64,000 nucleotides of DNA from Synechococcus sp. MU1643. Its GTDB lineage: Bacteria > Cyanobacteriota > Cyanobacteriia > PCC-6307 > Cyanobiaceae. The stretch spans positions 620,001-684,000 of the forward strand of contig NZ_VTKY01000001.1 of assembly GCF_020514095.1 (NCBI RefSeq). The letters run 5' to 3'. Within the stretch, counting starts at the first letter, position 1. Every line of letters starts with the position of its first letter. Below the pieces are notes generated by a model. It was not told the DNA's origin, made no database searches, and worked only from the letters and a program-made list of their open reading frames with translations. The translations under genes were made by a program, and so were the position numbers. This document shows positions 17,997 to 31,125 of this stretch, piece after piece.

Positions 17997-19087
17997 CGCA
18001 CCTCCTGCTTGAGGTAATTGAGAATGCCGGCGGCCAGGGCCAAGGCCAACCGGCGGCGATGGTCGGCATTGGCCAGACGCGGTGCATCAATCGCCCCGGT
18101 GACAAAGCCCATCTCCACCAGGGCAGAAGGCATGGTGCTGCGCCGGATCACGAAGAAGCGACCGCGTCTGACTCCGCGATTCGGTGTTCCGGATGACACG
18201 TCCATCATCTGCTGCTGCAGATACGAGGCCAGGCGCCCAGAACGGGGATCCGAAAAGAAGAAGGTCTCGATCCCATTCACATCCGGACGGTTCATGCTCA
18301 GGGCATTGGCATGGATGCTCACGAAAGCAGTAGCCCCGCTGCGATTCGCCAGGGAAACCCGCGGAGGCAAGTCCACATCCACTTCACGCGTGCGGGTCAA
18401 GCGCACATCCACGCCCCTTGCCCGCAGCAAGTCGGCCACCTGCAGCGACACATCCAAAACCACATCGGTCTCGCGCAGACCACCAATGCCGATAGCCCCC
18501 GGATCTGGGCCGCCATGGCCGGGATCAATCACGATGCGGTAGCGGTTTCGGGCCACCGTGGGCAGCCCGGAAGGGTCGACCGGCGTGCGGGTGGGACGGA
18601 ATCCACCCGGTGGGAGCCAGGCCGTGGCACGACCGGTCAGATCGCCTTCGCCGAAATCATCCAAACCACGGGTCGGCAAGCCGGTGAACACCAGTTCCCA
18701 GCGATCCGGCGCGGTTCCACGCAGGCGCAGATCGTTGGGGTTGAGATCCACATCAGGGCGGAATTCCACTACCAGACGGGTGGCACCCGCGCGGGGCTTG
18801 CCCAGCCGGATCTCACGGACAGCACCACGTCCGGCCAAGCGCCGCGGGAATCTCAGCTCACCAGGAATATCAATCCAGACCCTGGTGCCGCGACCATCGC
18901 TGGCGGCCTGAAAAAACGCCTCCAATCGAGCGTTCCGGCTGGTGCGGAGCTTGAGAACCCCCTCCTCGGTGAAGGCCCAGGCGGCCAAGGCACTGGCGGC
19001 TCGGGCAGGCAACGACTGGGTGAAAGCAGTGCACTGCAGGGCCGCGGCCAGAAGCCAGGCCAGCCGTCGGGACGACGCCGGAGCCAT
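17993..19087 (-). CDS. N-acetylmuramoyl-L-alanine amidase (Amidase_3), AmiC-like
   Basis: A signal peptide (LAWLLAAALQCTAFTQSLPARA) is followed by an AMIN-like beta domain (about 40-150) and a zinc amidase domain. The latter has RIVIDPGHGGPDPGAIG with the first zinc His, and FVSIHANALS with another; the catalytic Glu lies in PSALVEMGFVTG. It cleaves peptide stems from peptidoglycan during cell division. Length of 364 residues is typical. It lies directly upstream of murI. Confidence 0.93.
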   Translation of the reverse strand: MAPASSRRLAWLLAAALQCTAFTQSLPARAASALAAWAFTEEGVLKLRTSRNARLEAFFQAASDGRGTRVWIDIPGELRFPRRLAGRGAVREIRLGKPRAGATRLVVEFRPDVDLNPNDLRLRGTAPDRWELVFTGLPTRGLDDFGEGDLTGRATAWLPPGGFRPTRTPVDPSGLPTVARNRYRIVIDPGHGGPDPGAIGIGGLRETDVVLDVSLQVADLLRARGVDVRLTRTREVDVDLPPRVSLANRSGATAFVSIHANALSMNRPDVNGIETFFFSDPRSGRLASYLQQQMMDVSSGTPNRGVRRGRFFVIRRSTMPSALVEMGFVTGAIDAPRLANADHRRRLALALAAGILNYLKQEVR

Positions 19088-19092
19088 GGCGC

Positions 19093-19914
19093 TCAGAACA
19101 GAGCGGGTTGGCGGTGCCGAAGGCTCGGCATCTGACCCCGAACATGACCAAGGTGATTGGTGTTCACCGGAGCAATGGCTGCTCCTGCCTGCACACCCGC
19201 ATCGGCGAGGACTGTTCCCCAGGGATCAATCACCAGAGAGTGTCCATGGCTCTGACGCCGACCGTGATGGACACCTGTCTGCGCCGGAGCCAGCACGTAG
19301 GCCGTGTTCTCAATGGCCCTGGCCTGAAGAAGCACCTGCCAGTGATCTTTTCCGGTGAAGGCTGTGAATGCCGCAGGAATCATCAACAGGTCTGCGCCGG
19401 CACCGACGAGATGGCGATAAAGCTCAGGAAACCGCACGTCGTAGCAAATGGACAGCCCCACCTTGCAGAGACCAGGAATCTCAACGACTGGAGGCAAATC
19501 CCTGCCTGGGTTCACTGTTGCCGACTCGCGATAGGTGTTGCCGTCCGGCAGGTCGACATCGAAGAGGTGAATCTTGTCGTAACGGCCCAGGAGCATGCCG
19601 TCACGGTCGACGAGCTCAGCGCGGTTAAGGGTTCGCGATCCATCACCGACCGGCACAGGAAAGCCACCGCCAAGAAGCGCCACCTGGTAACGACGCGCCA
19701 TGGTCACCAGGAATCGACTGCTCTGCTCAGCAAGGTCGGGGGCCAGCTCAAGGCGCCGGCTGTCCTCACCCATGAAAGCGAAATTTTCGGGCAGACCAAT
19801 CAGTTCCGCCCCTCGGCGGGCAGCCAGGTCGATCTGCTCTTCAGCCGTATTGAAGTTGAGCTCCGGATCCTGACCGCTCGTCAGCTGGACAGCAGCCGCC
19901 AGGAAGTCGCTCAC
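19093..19914 (-). CDS. carbon-nitrogen hydrolase, nitrilase superfamily (Nit1/Nit2-like)
   Basis: The catalytic triad is visible: Glu in ELIGLPENFAFMG, Lys in YDKIHLFDVDLPDG, and Cys in GLSICYDVRFPELYRHL. The RFPELYR context is typical of Nit-type omega-amidases that hydrolyse deaminated glutathione or alpha-ketoglutaramate. Length of 273 residues fits. It lies six bases upstream of the amidase gene and may share its transcript. The exact substrate is inferred from family. Confidence 0.88.
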   Translation of the reverse strand: MSDFLAAAVQLTSGQDPELNFNTAEEQIDLAARRGAELIGLPENFAFMGEDSRRLELAPDLAEQSSRFLVTMARRYQVALLGGGFPVPVGDGSRTLNRAELVDRDGMLLGRYDKIHLFDVDLPDGNTYRESATVNPGRDLPPVVEIPGLCKVGLSICYDVRFPELYRHLVGAGADLLMIPAAFTAFTGKDHWQVLLQARAIENTAYVLAPAQTGVHHGRRQSHGHSLVIDPWGTVLADAGVQAGAAIAPVNTNHLGHVRGQMPSLRHRQPALF

Positions 19915-19948
19915 ATGAACTGATCAGATAGGCGGATTTTAATGAGGG

Positions 19949-20680
19949 TCAGGCCGCTCGAAGCACCCCGGGCTCGACCTGTGTCGGAACGACACTGAGC
20001 TGGTCGAGGCCAGCACAGCAGCGGAAATCGGCGTCGTGATCGCCCAGGCGAATCAACCGCTGCCCATGGGTCGCCGTGCGAAGGCACTCCTCTGGATCGG
20101 ATTGCCACTGACGCCAGAGGGAAACGGCTGCAGTGAGTTCGTCGTTGGCGGCGCTGCTCCCGGTGGGATCCAGCTCCAGCAACCGATGCCCCAAGGCGCC
20201 AGCGGCCAGTGAATCCTCCAGGGAATAGGCCCCCTCCCAACCGCTGCCAACAACCGCCACATGGCTGGGTTGTTTCGCCAGCAAACGCTGAGCCACGGCA
20301 TCGCGGTTCGGCAACGCCGCCGTCAACAGCAGGGGAACCTGGCGCACACGATCAAGAGCACGGGTGCCATTGGTGGTGCTCATGAACAGACGCTTGCCAG
20401 CCACCCGCTCCGGATTCACGGCAACAGGTGAGTTGCCTAGGTCAAAGCCCTCGAGCATCTGGCCGCCGCGCTCGCCCAGCAGCAGCCGCGCATCGGCCGG
20501 CCACGCCGCTGCCGCACTGCGCAGATCGTCGAGGCTGGCGAAAGCCTGCACCGCCTCTGCACCGTTGTGCAATGCCCAGGCAATGGTGGTGGTGGCCCGC
20601 AACACATCAATCACCACCGCCGCATCGGGGCGTAGATCCTGCGGCATCTCTGCCGGCACATGGAAGTAGGAGATCTGCAT
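19949..20680 (-). CDS. comB: 2-phosphosulfolactate phosphatase family protein (ComB)
   Basis: The 243-residue product contains [42 protein letters not shown] and [13 protein letters not shown], the hallmark segments of the ComB family. In methanogens ComB acts in coenzyme M synthesis; cyanobacteria have homologues whose role is not settled. The start at 20680 ([12 protein letters not shown]) is chosen because the longer frame runs into the divergent ubiD gene. The two start codons are 63 bp apart and share a promoter region. Confidence 0.85.
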   Translation of the reverse strand: MQISYFHVPAEMPQDLRPDAAVVIDVLRATTTIAWALHNGAEAVQAFASLDDLRSAAAAWPADARLLLGERGGQMLEGFDLGNSPVAVNPERVAGKRLFMSTTNGTRALDRVRQVPLLLTAALPNRDAVAQRLLAKQPSHVAVVGSGWEGAYSLEDSLAAGALGHRLLELDPTGSSAANDELTAAVSLWRQWQSDPEECLRTATHGQRLIRLGDHDADFRCCAGLDQLSVVPTQVEPGVLRAA

Positions 20681-20743
20681 GGCCACGCTGTACACCGGCG
20701 TGCGACACAGTACCGAGACTGCTTGCGCCGAGACCGTCATCCC

Positions 20744-22306
20744 ATGGCCCTGTTCCAATCCGGTCCGGCCACCCGAGATCTGCGGGGCTTCCTCAAGCTC
20801 CTCGAAGAGCGCGGCCAGCTGCGACGGATCACGGCACCGGTGGACCCCGACCTCGAACTGGCGGCCATTGCCGACCGGGTGCTGAGTCAAGGAGGGCCAG
20901 CCCTGCTGTTCGAGAACGTGATCGGCTCCACGATGCCGGTGGCCGTCAACACCCTCGGCACCGTGGAACGGGTGGTGTGGAGCATGGGCCTCGAACGGGC
21001 CGAGCAGCTGGAGGAGCTGGGGTCACGTCTGGCCCTGCTTCAGCAACCCCGACCGCCCAAGGGGCTGGAGGAAACCAAGCAATTCGCCCGCGTCTTCTGG
21101 GACCTGGTCAAAGCCAAGCCCGACCGCGACCTCACACCCCCCTGCCGTCAGCAGGTTTTCCGTGGTGATGAGGTCGATCTCAACAACATCCCCCTAATCC
21201 GGCCCTGGCCCGGTGATGCCGGGGGCGTGATCACGCTTGGGCTGGTGATCACCAAAGACCCAGAAACCGGTGTCCCCAACGTGGGCGTCTACCGGCTGCA
21301 GAGGCAGTCGGTGAACACGATGACCGTGCACTGGTTAAGCGTGCGCGGCGGCGCCCGCCACCTGCGCAAAGCGGCCGCTATGGGCAAGAAGCTGGAGGTG
21401 GCAGTGGCCATTGGCGTGCACCCGCTGCTGGTGATGGCCGCTGCCACACCGATCCCGGTGCAGCTCAGTGAATGGCTGTTCGCAGGCATCTATGCCGGAG
21501 AAGGGGTGCGTCTGGCCCCCTGCAAAACCATCGACCTTCAGGTGCCCAGCCACAGCGAAGTGGTGCTGGAAGGGACGATCACCCCAGGGGAAGTGCTGCC
21601 GGATGGCCCCTTCGGAGATCACATGGGCTTCTACGGCGGTGTGGAGGACTCACCTCTGGTGCGCTTCCACTGCATGACCCAACGGCGGGATCCGGTGTTT
21701 CTCACCACCTTCAGCGGCCGTCCTCCCAAGGAAGAAGCGATGCTGGCCATCGCGCTGAACCGGATCTACACACCGATCCTGCGGCAGCAGATTCCGGAGA
21801 TCACCGACTTCTTCCTGCCGATGGAAGCGCTCAGCTACAAGCTGGCGGTGATCTCGATTGACAAGGCTTATCCGGGGCAGGCCAAGCGTGCAGCCATGGC
21901 CTTCTGGAGTGCATTGCCGCAGTTCACTTACACAAAATTCGTGGTGGTGGTGGACAGTCACATCAACGTGCGCGACCCGCGCCAGGTGGTCTGGGCCATC
22001 GCGGCCCAGGTGGATCCCCAACGCGACCTGTTCACCCTGGAGAACACCCCTTTCGACACCCTGGACTTCGCCAGCGAGCAGTTGGGCCTTGGGGGACGCC
22101 TGGCCATTGATGCCACCACCAAAGTGGGACCTGAGAAAAATCACGAATGGGGTGAACCCCTCAGCCGTCCTGAGGATCTGGAACAACGGGTCAGCGACCG
22201 CTGGGCCGAGCTGGGTCTGGAAGACCTCGGCAACGACGACCCCGACCCCAGCCTGTTCGGCTATGCCCTTGACCGACTGATTCAGGGCCTGAAGACCGGC
22301 CAATAG
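20744..22306 (+). CDS. UbiD-family decarboxylase
   Basis: The 520-residue product has [18 protein letters not shown] at the N-terminus, [21 protein letters not shown] in the middle, and the conserved [24 protein letters not shown] segment of UbiD, which contains active-site residues. UbiD enzymes use a prenylated flavin; in cyanobacteria this member is taken to act in plastoquinone synthesis. Length is slightly above the E. coli protein. It is followed by aroA after 24 bp on the same strand. Confidence 0.9.
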   Translation: MALFQSGPATRDLRGFLKLLEERGQLRRITAPVDPDLELAAIADRVLSQGGPALLFENVIGSTMPVAVNTLGTVERVVWSMGLERAEQLEELGSRLALLQQPRPPKGLEETKQFARVFWDLVKAKPDRDLTPPCRQQVFRGDEVDLNNIPLIRPWPGDAGGVITLGLVITKDPETGVPNVGVYRLQRQSVNTMTVHWLSVRGGARHLRKAAAMGKKLEVAVAIGVHPLLVMAAATPIPVQLSEWLFAGIYAGEGVRLAPCKTIDLQVPSHSEVVLEGTITPGEVLPDGPFGDHMGFYGGVEDSPLVRFHCMTQRRDPVFLTTFSGRPPKEEAMLAIALNRIYTPILRQQIPEITDFFLPMEALSYKLAVISIDKAYPGQAKRAAMAFWSALPQFTYTKFVVVVDSHINVRDPRQVVWAIAAQVDPQRDLFTLENTPFDTLDFASEQLGLGGRLAIDATTKVGPEKNHEWGEPLSRPEDLEQRVSDRWAELGLEDLGNDDPDPSLFGYALDRLIQGLKTGQ

Positions 22307-22330
22307 GATCAGCCCAACGACGTTGCGACC

Positions 22331-23656
22331 TTGAGCGGCACAGGCCAATCCGACAACCCCCGTGAGCTCAAGGCCGGAGGAAGCCTCCAGGGACGGGTGA
22401 AGGTCCCGGGAGATAAATCGATCTCGCACAGATCGCTGCTGTTTGGCGCCATCGCTGAGGGCACGACGACGATTGACGGCCTGCTCCCCGCTGAAGACCC
22501 CCTGAGCACAGCCGCCTGCCTGCGGGCCATGGGCGTCAGCATCAGCCCAATTACCGACGGCGACATCGTCACCGTTGAGGGCGTGGGTCTGGATGGATTA
22601 CAGGAGCCAGCAGAAGTGCTCGACTGCGGCAACTCCGGCACCACGATGCGATTGATGCTGGGCCTGCTGGCGGGCCGCGACGGTCGCCATTTCGTGCTGG
22701 ATGGCGATGCGTCCCTGCGCCGCCGCCCCATGCTTCGGGTGGGCCAACCGTTGGCCTCGATGGGAGCAGATGTGCGTGGCCGTGATGGCGGCAACCTGGC
22801 ACCGCTGGCAGTGCAAGGGTGTCAGCTGAAAGGAACGGTGATCGGCACGCCCGTGGCCAGTGCTCAGGTGAAATCGGCACTGCTGCTAGCTGCGCTAACG
22901 GCCGAAAGCCAGACCACAGTGATCGAACCGGCCCAGTCCCGCGATCACAGCGAGCGAATGCTCAAGGCGTTCGGCGCCGATATCAGCGTGGGAGGTGAAA
23001 TGGGACGGCACATCAGCGTGCGTCCCGGCTCCACCCTGAATGGCAAGAGCGTAGTGGTCCCTGGCGACATCAGCTCAGCGGCCTTCTGGCTTGTGGCTGG
23101 AGCCCTGATTCCCGGCGCCGATCTCACCATCGAAAACGTGGGGCTGAACCCAACACGCACCGGGATCTTGGAGGTGTTGGAACAGATGGGTGCCCAGATC
23201 GACGTGCTCAACCCCCGCGATGTTGCGGGTGAACCGGTAGGCGATCTTCGGGTGACCCACGGCCCCTTGAAACCCTTCCACTTCGGCGAGGAGATCATGC
23301 CCCGCCTCGTGGATGAAGTGCCGATCCTCAGCGTTGCCGCCTGTTTCTGCGAGGGCGAAAGTCGAATCAGTGGAGCGTCTGAACTGCGGGTGAAGGAAAC
23401 AGATCGGCTTGCGGTGATGGCCCGTCAGCTCAAGGCCATGGGGGCCGACATTGATGAACAAGAGGACGGCATGACCATCCGTGGAGGTCGTCCACTCAAG
23501 GGAGCTGTGCTGGACAGCGAAACTGATCACCGGGTGGCAATGAGCCTCGGCGTCGCAGCCATGCTCGCCGACGGCAATTCCAGCCTGGCGAGAAGCGAAG
23601 CTGCAGCCGTGTCGTACCCCTCGTTCTGGGACGAACTTGAACGGCTCCGCTGCTGA
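22331..23656 (+). CDS. aroA: 3-phosphoshikimate 1-carboxyvinyltransferase (EPSP synthase)
   Basis: The enzyme joins PEP to shikimate-3-phosphate. It shows [21 protein letters not shown] near residue 22, [19 protein letters not shown] near 98, and [19 protein letters not shown] and [14 protein letters not shown] in the C-terminal half. Length of 441 residues is normal. No ATG sits at the right place; a TTG at 22331 is the best start. It feeds the chorismate used by trpD and menaquinone-type pathways. Confidence 0.95.
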   Translation: MSGTGQSDNPRELKAGGSLQGRVKVPGDKSISHRSLLFGAIAEGTTTIDGLLPAEDPLSTAACLRAMGVSISPITDGDIVTVEGVGLDGLQEPAEVLDCGNSGTTMRLMLGLLAGRDGRHFVLDGDASLRRRPMLRVGQPLASMGADVRGRDGGNLAPLAVQGCQLKGTVIGTPVASAQVKSALLLAALTAESQTTVIEPAQSRDHSERMLKAFGADISVGGEMGRHISVRPGSTLNGKSVVVPGDISSAAFWLVAGALIPGADLTIENVGLNPTRTGILEVLEQMGAQIDVLNPRDVAGEPVGDLRVTHGPLKPFHFGEEIMPRLVDEVPILSVAACFCEGESRISGASELRVKETDRLAVMARQLKAMGADIDEQEDGMTIRGGRPLKGAVLDSETDHRVAMSLGVAAMLADGNSSLARSEAAAVSYPSFWDELERLRC

Positions 23657-24554
23657 GCTCGGCGCGCTCCGCGTCTACCCAACGGCGGATGGCAGCTTCA
23701 GCCTGCACAGCGATCACTTCGGGGAGGCCTTTCACAACTCGGCGGGGGCCCTGAATGAGGCCCGGGCCAAGTTCGTCCAACCCGCAGAGCTGCAGCGCTT
23801 CAGCAGCGGATCTGAATTAAGGATCCTTGATGTGTGCCTGGGGCTGGGTTACAACACGGCCGCCGTGATGGAGGCCTTGCCGTCGGCTGGGCCGCAGGTG
23901 CAGTGGTGGGGGCTTGAGCTGGACCGCCGCCCCTTGGAACAAGCCTTGGAACAGGCAAGCTTCCAATGCCTCTGGTCAGCCCCTGTGCTCGCGAAGCTTC
24001 AAGCCATCCGCGACCACGGCGGCTGGCAGGAGCACAACAGCCAAGGGATCCAGCTCTGGGGAGACGCCCGATCGATGCTCCAGCAGATTCCTGAGCCCGT
24101 TCGCTTCGATCTGATTCTGTTGGATGCCTTCTCGCCCCAGCGCTGCCCAGAACTATGGAGCGAGGAATTCCTGGGAGCCCTGGCACAGCGCTTGGCGCCG
24201 CTGGGACGGTTGCTGACCTACAGCCGTTCAGCTGCAGTGCGGGCCAGCCTGAAACGAGCGGGCTTGAACCTGTTTTCACTGCTGCCAGCCCCGGGGGAAC
24301 GGGTGGGGTGGAGCAGCGGCACGTTGGCCACAACCGCAGACTCCGGCTGTCCTTTTGAAGGCCCCGGTTGGCAGCCCCTCTCGGCCATGGAATTGGAACA
24401 CCTGCAGACGCGAGCGGCTGTGCCGTTTCGCGATCCCCGGGGCAACGCCACGGCTGAAGTCATCCTTGAGCGCCGCTGCCTTGAACAGGAGCATTGCGGG
24501 CACGAACCAACCAATGCCTGGCAAAGGCGCTGGCGCAGGGACAGTCCTTCCTGA
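23637..24554 (+). CDS. MnmC-like tRNA-modification methyltransferase domain protein
   Basis: The 305-residue product has a Rossmann methyltransferase start ([19 protein letters not shown]), an acidic loop [14 protein letters not shown], and [23 protein letters not shown], matching the methyltransferase half of MnmC, which finishes mnm5 at the tRNA wobble uridine. [21 protein letters not shown] is also typical of that family. The oxidase half of MnmC is absent, as in many stand-alone homologues. The start is probably a TTG and overlaps aroA by 20 bp. Confidence 0.78.
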   Translation: MNGSAAELGALRVYPTADGSFSLHSDHFGEAFHNSAGALNEARAKFVQPAELQRFSSGSELRILDVCLGLGYNTAAVMEALPSAGPQVQWWGLELDRRPLEQALEQASFQCLWSAPVLAKLQAIRDHGGWQEHNSQGIQLWGDARSMLQQIPEPVRFDLILLDAFSPQRCPELWSEEFLGALAQRLAPLGRLLTYSRSAAVRASLKRAGLNLFSLLPAPGERVGWSSGTLATTADSGCPFEGPGWQPLSAMELEHLQTRAAVPFRDPRGNATAEVILERRCLEQEHCGHEPTNAWQRRWRRDSPS

Positions 24555-24590
24555 GCCCGGTAGATTCCGCCCGTCTTCCCCTCGCTCCGC

Positions 24591-25943
24591 ATGCTCGCCG
24601 TAGCCGTTCTGGCCGCTGGAAAAGGCACCCGCATGAAGAGCGCACTTCCGAAAGTGCTCCAACCCCTGGCGGGAGCCACCCTGGTGGAACGGGTGCTCGC
24701 CAGTGCCGGCAACCTGAAACCGGAACGGCGGCTGTTGATCGTGGGTCATCAGGCGGAACGGGTGGAGCAGCAGCTGGCTCCGCTCGGAGGCCTGGAATTT
24801 GTTCTGCAGCAGCCCCAGAACGGCACGGGGCATGCCGTGCAACATCTGATCCCCTCGCTGGAGGGCTTTGAAGGCGAACTGCTCGTGCTCAACGGTGATG
24901 TGCCGCTGCTGAGGAGTGAAACGGTCGAAGCGTTGGTGCAACAGCACCGGGCCAGCGGTGCCGATGTCACCCTGCTGACAGCACGGCTCGCGGATCCCAC
25001 CGGTTACGGGCGTGTATTCGCCAATGCCGACGGCCAGGTGAGCAGCATCATTGAGCATCGCGATTGCACCGACGAGCAACGCAGCAACAACCTCACCAAC
25101 GCCGGGATCTACTGCTTCAACTGGACGGCCCTGGCCAACGTTCTGCCGAAGCTCAGCACCGACAACGATCAGGGAGAGCTTTATCTCACCGACACGGTGG
25201 CGATGCTGCCCAAGGCCATGCACCTGGAGGTAGCCGATGCCGATGAGGTGAACGGCATCAACAACCGGCGTCAACTGGCCCAGTGCGAAGCCCTGTTGCA
25301 GCAAAGATTGCGCCACCACTGGATGGATGAAGGAGTCACCTTCATTGATCCCGACAGTTGCACCTTGAGCGAAGGCTGCAGCTTCGGCCGTGATGTGGTG
25401 GTCGAACCGCAAACCCATTTTCGTGGCCGCTGCGTGATTGGCGACAACTGCCGAATTGGCCCCAGCAGCATGATCGAGGATGCATCTCTAGGGGCCAACG
25501 TCAGTGCGGTGCACTCCGTAGTGCGTGAGGCCAAGGTGGGCAACGACGTTGCCATCGGTCCCTTTGCTCACCTCCGGCCGGCCGCAGATATAGGCGACGG
25601 ATGCCGCATCGGCAACTTTGTTGAGGTGAAGAAAAGCCAGCTGGGGGCTGGCACCAAGGTGAACCACCTCAGCTACATCGGCGACGCCCAACTCGGGGAA
25701 AAAGTCAACGTGGGGGCCGGAACAATCACCGCCAATTACGACGGGGTGAACAAGCACCGCACCGTGATCGGCAGCAACAGCAAAACCGGTGCCAATTCCG
25801 TGCTGGTTGCCCCAATCAACGTCGGCGAACGCGCCACGATCGGTGCCGGGTCAACGATCACCAAGGATGTGGCGGATGGCGCCCTGGCGATTGGTCGCGC
25901 CCGTCAGATGAGCAAGGACGGCTGGGCAGAACGAAAGGTTTAA
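24591..25943 (+). CDS. glmU: bifunctional UDP-GlcNAc pyrophosphorylase / glucosamine-1-P acetyltransferase
   Basis: The N-terminal uridyltransferase has [20 protein letters not shown] and NGDVPLL; the C-terminal left-handed beta helix carries hexapeptide repeats and the acetyltransferase segment [24 protein letters not shown] with [13 protein letters not shown]. It makes UDP-GlcNAc for peptidoglycan and lipopolysaccharide. Length of 450 residues is normal. It converges with murF, with only ten bases between the stops. Confidence 0.97.
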   Translation: MLAVAVLAAGKGTRMKSALPKVLQPLAGATLVERVLASAGNLKPERRLLIVGHQAERVEQQLAPLGGLEFVLQQPQNGTGHAVQHLIPSLEGFEGELLVLNGDVPLLRSETVEALVQQHRASGADVTLLTARLADPTGYGRVFANADGQVSSIIEHRDCTDEQRSNNLTNAGIYCFNWTALANVLPKLSTDNDQGELYLTDTVAMLPKAMHLEVADADEVNGINNRRQLAQCEALLQQRLRHHWMDEGVTFIDPDSCTLSEGCSFGRDVVVEPQTHFRGRCVIGDNCRIGPSSMIEDASLGANVSAVHSVVREAKVGNDVAIGPFAHLRPAADIGDGCRIGNFVEVKKSQLGAGTKVNHLSYIGDAQLGEKVNVGAGTITANYDGVNKHRTVIGSNSKTGANSVLVAPINVGERATIGAGSTITKDVADGALAIGRARQMSKDGWAERKV

Positions 25944-25953
25944 TCCAGCCTTT

Positions 25954-27329
25954 TTAAGGGCATGGCAAGAGCGGTATCAACCGTTCCAGAGCGACACCAC
26001 GGCTGGCCTTGAGCAGCACAACATCCCCTGACTCAAGCCATGCTGCCAAGGGCGCTGCGGCGTCTTCTGGATTTGACACCAGCTGCAAGTGGGGCAGGGA
26101 TGACGCCACTTCAGCCATCGCCTTGCCCTCCTCACCACCATCCACCAGCACCAGGCCATCCAGGCCGAGCTGCACTGCGCGGGCGGCGACCTGCTGATGC
26201 AGCTCCAGGCTGCGATCCCCGAGCTCCAACATCGTGCCCAGCACGGCAAAACGTCGCCCCGGTTGCGCAGCCAACAGTTCGAGAGCCGCCATCACCGCCT
26301 CGGGGGAGGCGTTATAGGTCTCATCGAGGAGCGTCAAACCACCCTGCTGCAGGCGGCGGTTGCGTCCGCCCGGCACCGTCACCTCCATGCCTTGTAACGC
26401 CTTACGAGACACTCCCAATTGATCAGCGACAGCAACGGCCAAGAGCAGATTGCGGGCGTTATGGCGCCCCTGCAACTGAAGCGGGAGACGATCCGCATCG
26501 ATCAGCAACTGGTCGCCCTTGATTTCACCTACTAGATCAGCTTCGATCGGATCACTACCCATCAGATCGGATTCGGCCTCGGGATCGTCAGCCAGGCGCA
26601 CACGCAGCACGCGGCCGGACCAGACCGCCGCCAACGCCGACTCCAGCAGGGGATCACCGGCGGGAATCACCACAGTTCCCTTGGCTTGCAGCCCAGCAGT
26701 GATCTCACATTTGGCCGCTGCAATCGCCTCACGGCTGCCGAGGCGGCCAATGTGGGCCATCCCGATGTTGGTGATCACCACCAGATCAGGCTCGGTGCAG
26801 CAGGAGAGACGCTCGATCTCCCCAGGCCCCCGCATGCCCATCTCGATCACCAGGGCCGCATCAGCTGCGGTGGCGCCCAGCACGGTGAGGGGAACCCCAA
26901 CGTCGTTGTTGTTGTTGCCTTCGCTGGCCTGAATCTCTCCCAGCGGAGCCAATACCGCTCGAATCAACTCGCGTGTTGTGGTTTTGCCGGCTGAGCCCGT
27001 CACCGCCACCAGAGGCGTGCCCAGGGCACGCCGGTGCAGCAAGGCCAGCTGTTGATAAGCCAGCAGTGTGTCGTCCACCCGCCAATGCAGCAGGTCCGGC
27101 GGCAACGGTTCAGCCCAGCTGCAGCTCACAACAGCAGCCTGGACCTTGTGTTCAGGCAATTGGTCGAGGAAGTGATGACCATCGAAGCGCTCGCCCACCA
27201 GGGGGACAAAAAAATCACCTGCCTGAAGCTTGCGGCTGTCGGTACACACCCGTCCAACAAGCGCATCGGGTTCAAACCTGCCGCCCAGGGGGGTTCCCCA
27301 GACATCAATGAGCTGACGCAGCGTCAGGG

Positions 27330-27333
<4 letters not shown>
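25954..27333 (-). CDS. murF: UDP-MurNAc-tripeptide:D-Ala-D-Ala ligase
   Basis: MurF adds D-Ala-D-Ala to the peptidoglycan precursor. The ATP-binding loop VAVTGSAGKTTTREL lies near residue 110, NNNNDVGVPLTVL follows, and the family segments MGMRGPGEIERL and LLDETYNASPEAVMAAL are present. Length of 459 residues is normal. It overlaps the start of its upstream neighbour's stop by four bases. Confidence 0.96.
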
Positions 27334-29647
<2,314 letters not shown>

Positions 29648-29699
29648 TCAGATCGGCGTTGGCGCAGCGACTTTAAGGGGAATTTTTAAATCTGTTCCG

Positions 29700-30245
29700 T
29701 CAGGGGAGAACCGTCACCTGAGTTCCAAGCGACACCTGGCGATACAGGGAACTCACATCTTCGTTGTAAAGCCGCACGCAGCCATGGGAGACGGCCCGTC
29801 CCACCGTCCAGCGGTGGGGGTTGCCATGGAACCCTGTCGTGGTGCATCCCTTGATCGTGATCCAAGCCTCGCCGTCATGGGCATCACGGCCGAGGCAGTC
29901 GCGATGGAAGGTGATCCAGTGACTGCCCAAGGGGTTCTTGGGCGCTTGTTCCTCCACCCGCTCGCCACTCACCGGGTGCACCCACACCGGATTGGGGAAT
30001 TTCTGCAGTACTTCAAAGATTCCGGTGGGAGTCTCCCAGCCGGGCATGCCGATGGCCACCGGAAAGGAGTTGCGCAGCTCGCCGTTGTCGAGCAGAAACA
30101 CACGACGACGGCCGCGCAACATAACCACGTGGCGACTGTTCCGGCCGTGCAGATCCTGAGGCAGTGAGGCCAAGCCTGCCGAAACGGAATCAACAGCCGC
30201 CGCCTGCAGCAGGGCCAGTGGTTCCGGCGCAGGAAGAGGCTGCAT
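29700..30245 (-). CDS. L,D-transpeptidase (YkuD domain)
   Basis: The 181-residue product carries the YkuD catalytic motif, with His in ...FHGNPHRWTVGRAVSHGCVRLYNEDV and Cys in SHGCVRL. The domain starts at RRVFLLDNGELRNSFPVAIGMPGWETPTG. Such enzymes make 3-3 cross-links or anchor proteins in peptidoglycan. No clear signal peptide is visible from the start at 30245, so export would need an upstream start or a non-classical route. It lies between glgA and menB. Confidence 0.88.
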   Translation of the reverse strand: MQPLPAPEPLALLQAAAVDSVSAGLASLPQDLHGRNSRHVVMLRGRRRVFLLDNGELRNSFPVAIGMPGWETPTGIFEVLQKFPNPVWVHPVSGERVEEQAPKNPLGSHWITFHRDCLGRDAHDGEAWITIKGCTTTGFHGNPHRWTVGRAVSHGCVRLYNEDVSSLYRQVSLGTQVTVLP

Positions 30246-30250
30246 TGAAG

Positions 30251-31120
30251 TCAGGGTAACCAGCCCGTCTCGGAAAAATCTGGAGACCGCTTCTCGAGGA
30301 AGGCATTGCGGCCTTCCACGGCTTCTTCAGTTCGATAAAAGAGATGGGTGGCATTGCCGGCCAACTCCTGCAGCCCGGCGAGGCCATCGGTTTCGGCATT
30401 GAATGCGGCCTTGAGGCAACGGATGGCCGTAGGGCTGTGCTGCATCACCTCCCGGGCCCAACGCACCCCCTCCGCCTCCAACTGCTCCAACGGCACAACG
30501 GCATTAACGAGCCCCATCTCCAAAGCCTCCTTGGCGCCATAACGGCGGCAAAGAAACCAAATTTCACGTGCCTTGCGCTGGCCAACCACCCGCGCCAGAT
30601 AGCCCGCACCAAAGCCGCCATCAAAACTGCCGACCTTGGGTCCGGTCTGGCCAAAAACGGCGTTGTCGGCGGCGAGGCTGAGGTCGCAGAGCAGATGCAG
30701 CACCTGGCCGCCGCCCATGGCATAGCCCGCCACCAGAGCGATCACCACCTTGGGCAGGCTGCGGATGATGCGCTGCAGATCCAGCACGTTCAGGCGCGGC
30801 AGGCCGTCCTCGCCGATGTAACCACCGTCCCCACGCACACTCTGATCACCGCCGGAACAGAAGGCATAGCCACCATCAGGGGCCGGCCCAACGCCCGTGA
30901 ACAGCACCACACCGATGTGACGGTCATCCCGAATGCGCGTAAATGCATCACACAGCTCCATCACCGTCTGCGGGCGGAAGGCATTGCGCTTGGCGGGGCG
31001 GTTGATGGCCACGCGAGCCAGGCCGTCCGCGCACCGGTCCACAAGGATGTCCTGGTAGCTGCCCCACGAGGTCCATTGCGCGCTTGGCGCACCAGGGAGC
31101 ACCTGACGCATGTCACTCAT
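30251..31120 (-). CDS. menB: 1,4-dihydroxy-2-naphthoyl-CoA synthase
   Basis: This crotonase-family ring-closing enzyme acts in phylloquinone synthesis, the quinone of photosystem I. The oxyanion-hole segments are seen in [30 protein letters not shown] and [42 protein letters not shown]; the ending [17 protein letters not shown] is typical of MenB. Length of 289 residues is normal. It lies five bases downstream of menD. Confidence 0.96.
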   Translation of the reverse strand: MSDMRQVLPGAPSAQWTSWGSYQDILVDRCADGLARVAINRPAKRNAFRPQTVMELCDAFTRIRDDRHIGVVLFTGVGPAPDGGYAFCSGGDQSVRGDGGYIGEDGLPRLNVLDLQRIIRSLPKVVIALVAGYAMGGGQVLHLLCDLSLAADNAVFGQTGPKVGSFDGGFGAGYLARVVGQRKAREIWFLCRRYGAKEALEMGLVNAVVPLEQLEAEGVRWAREVMQHSPTAIRCLKAAFNAETDGLAGLQELAGNATHLFYRTEEAVEGRNAFLEKRSPDFSETGWLP

Positions 31121-31125
31121 CGGGC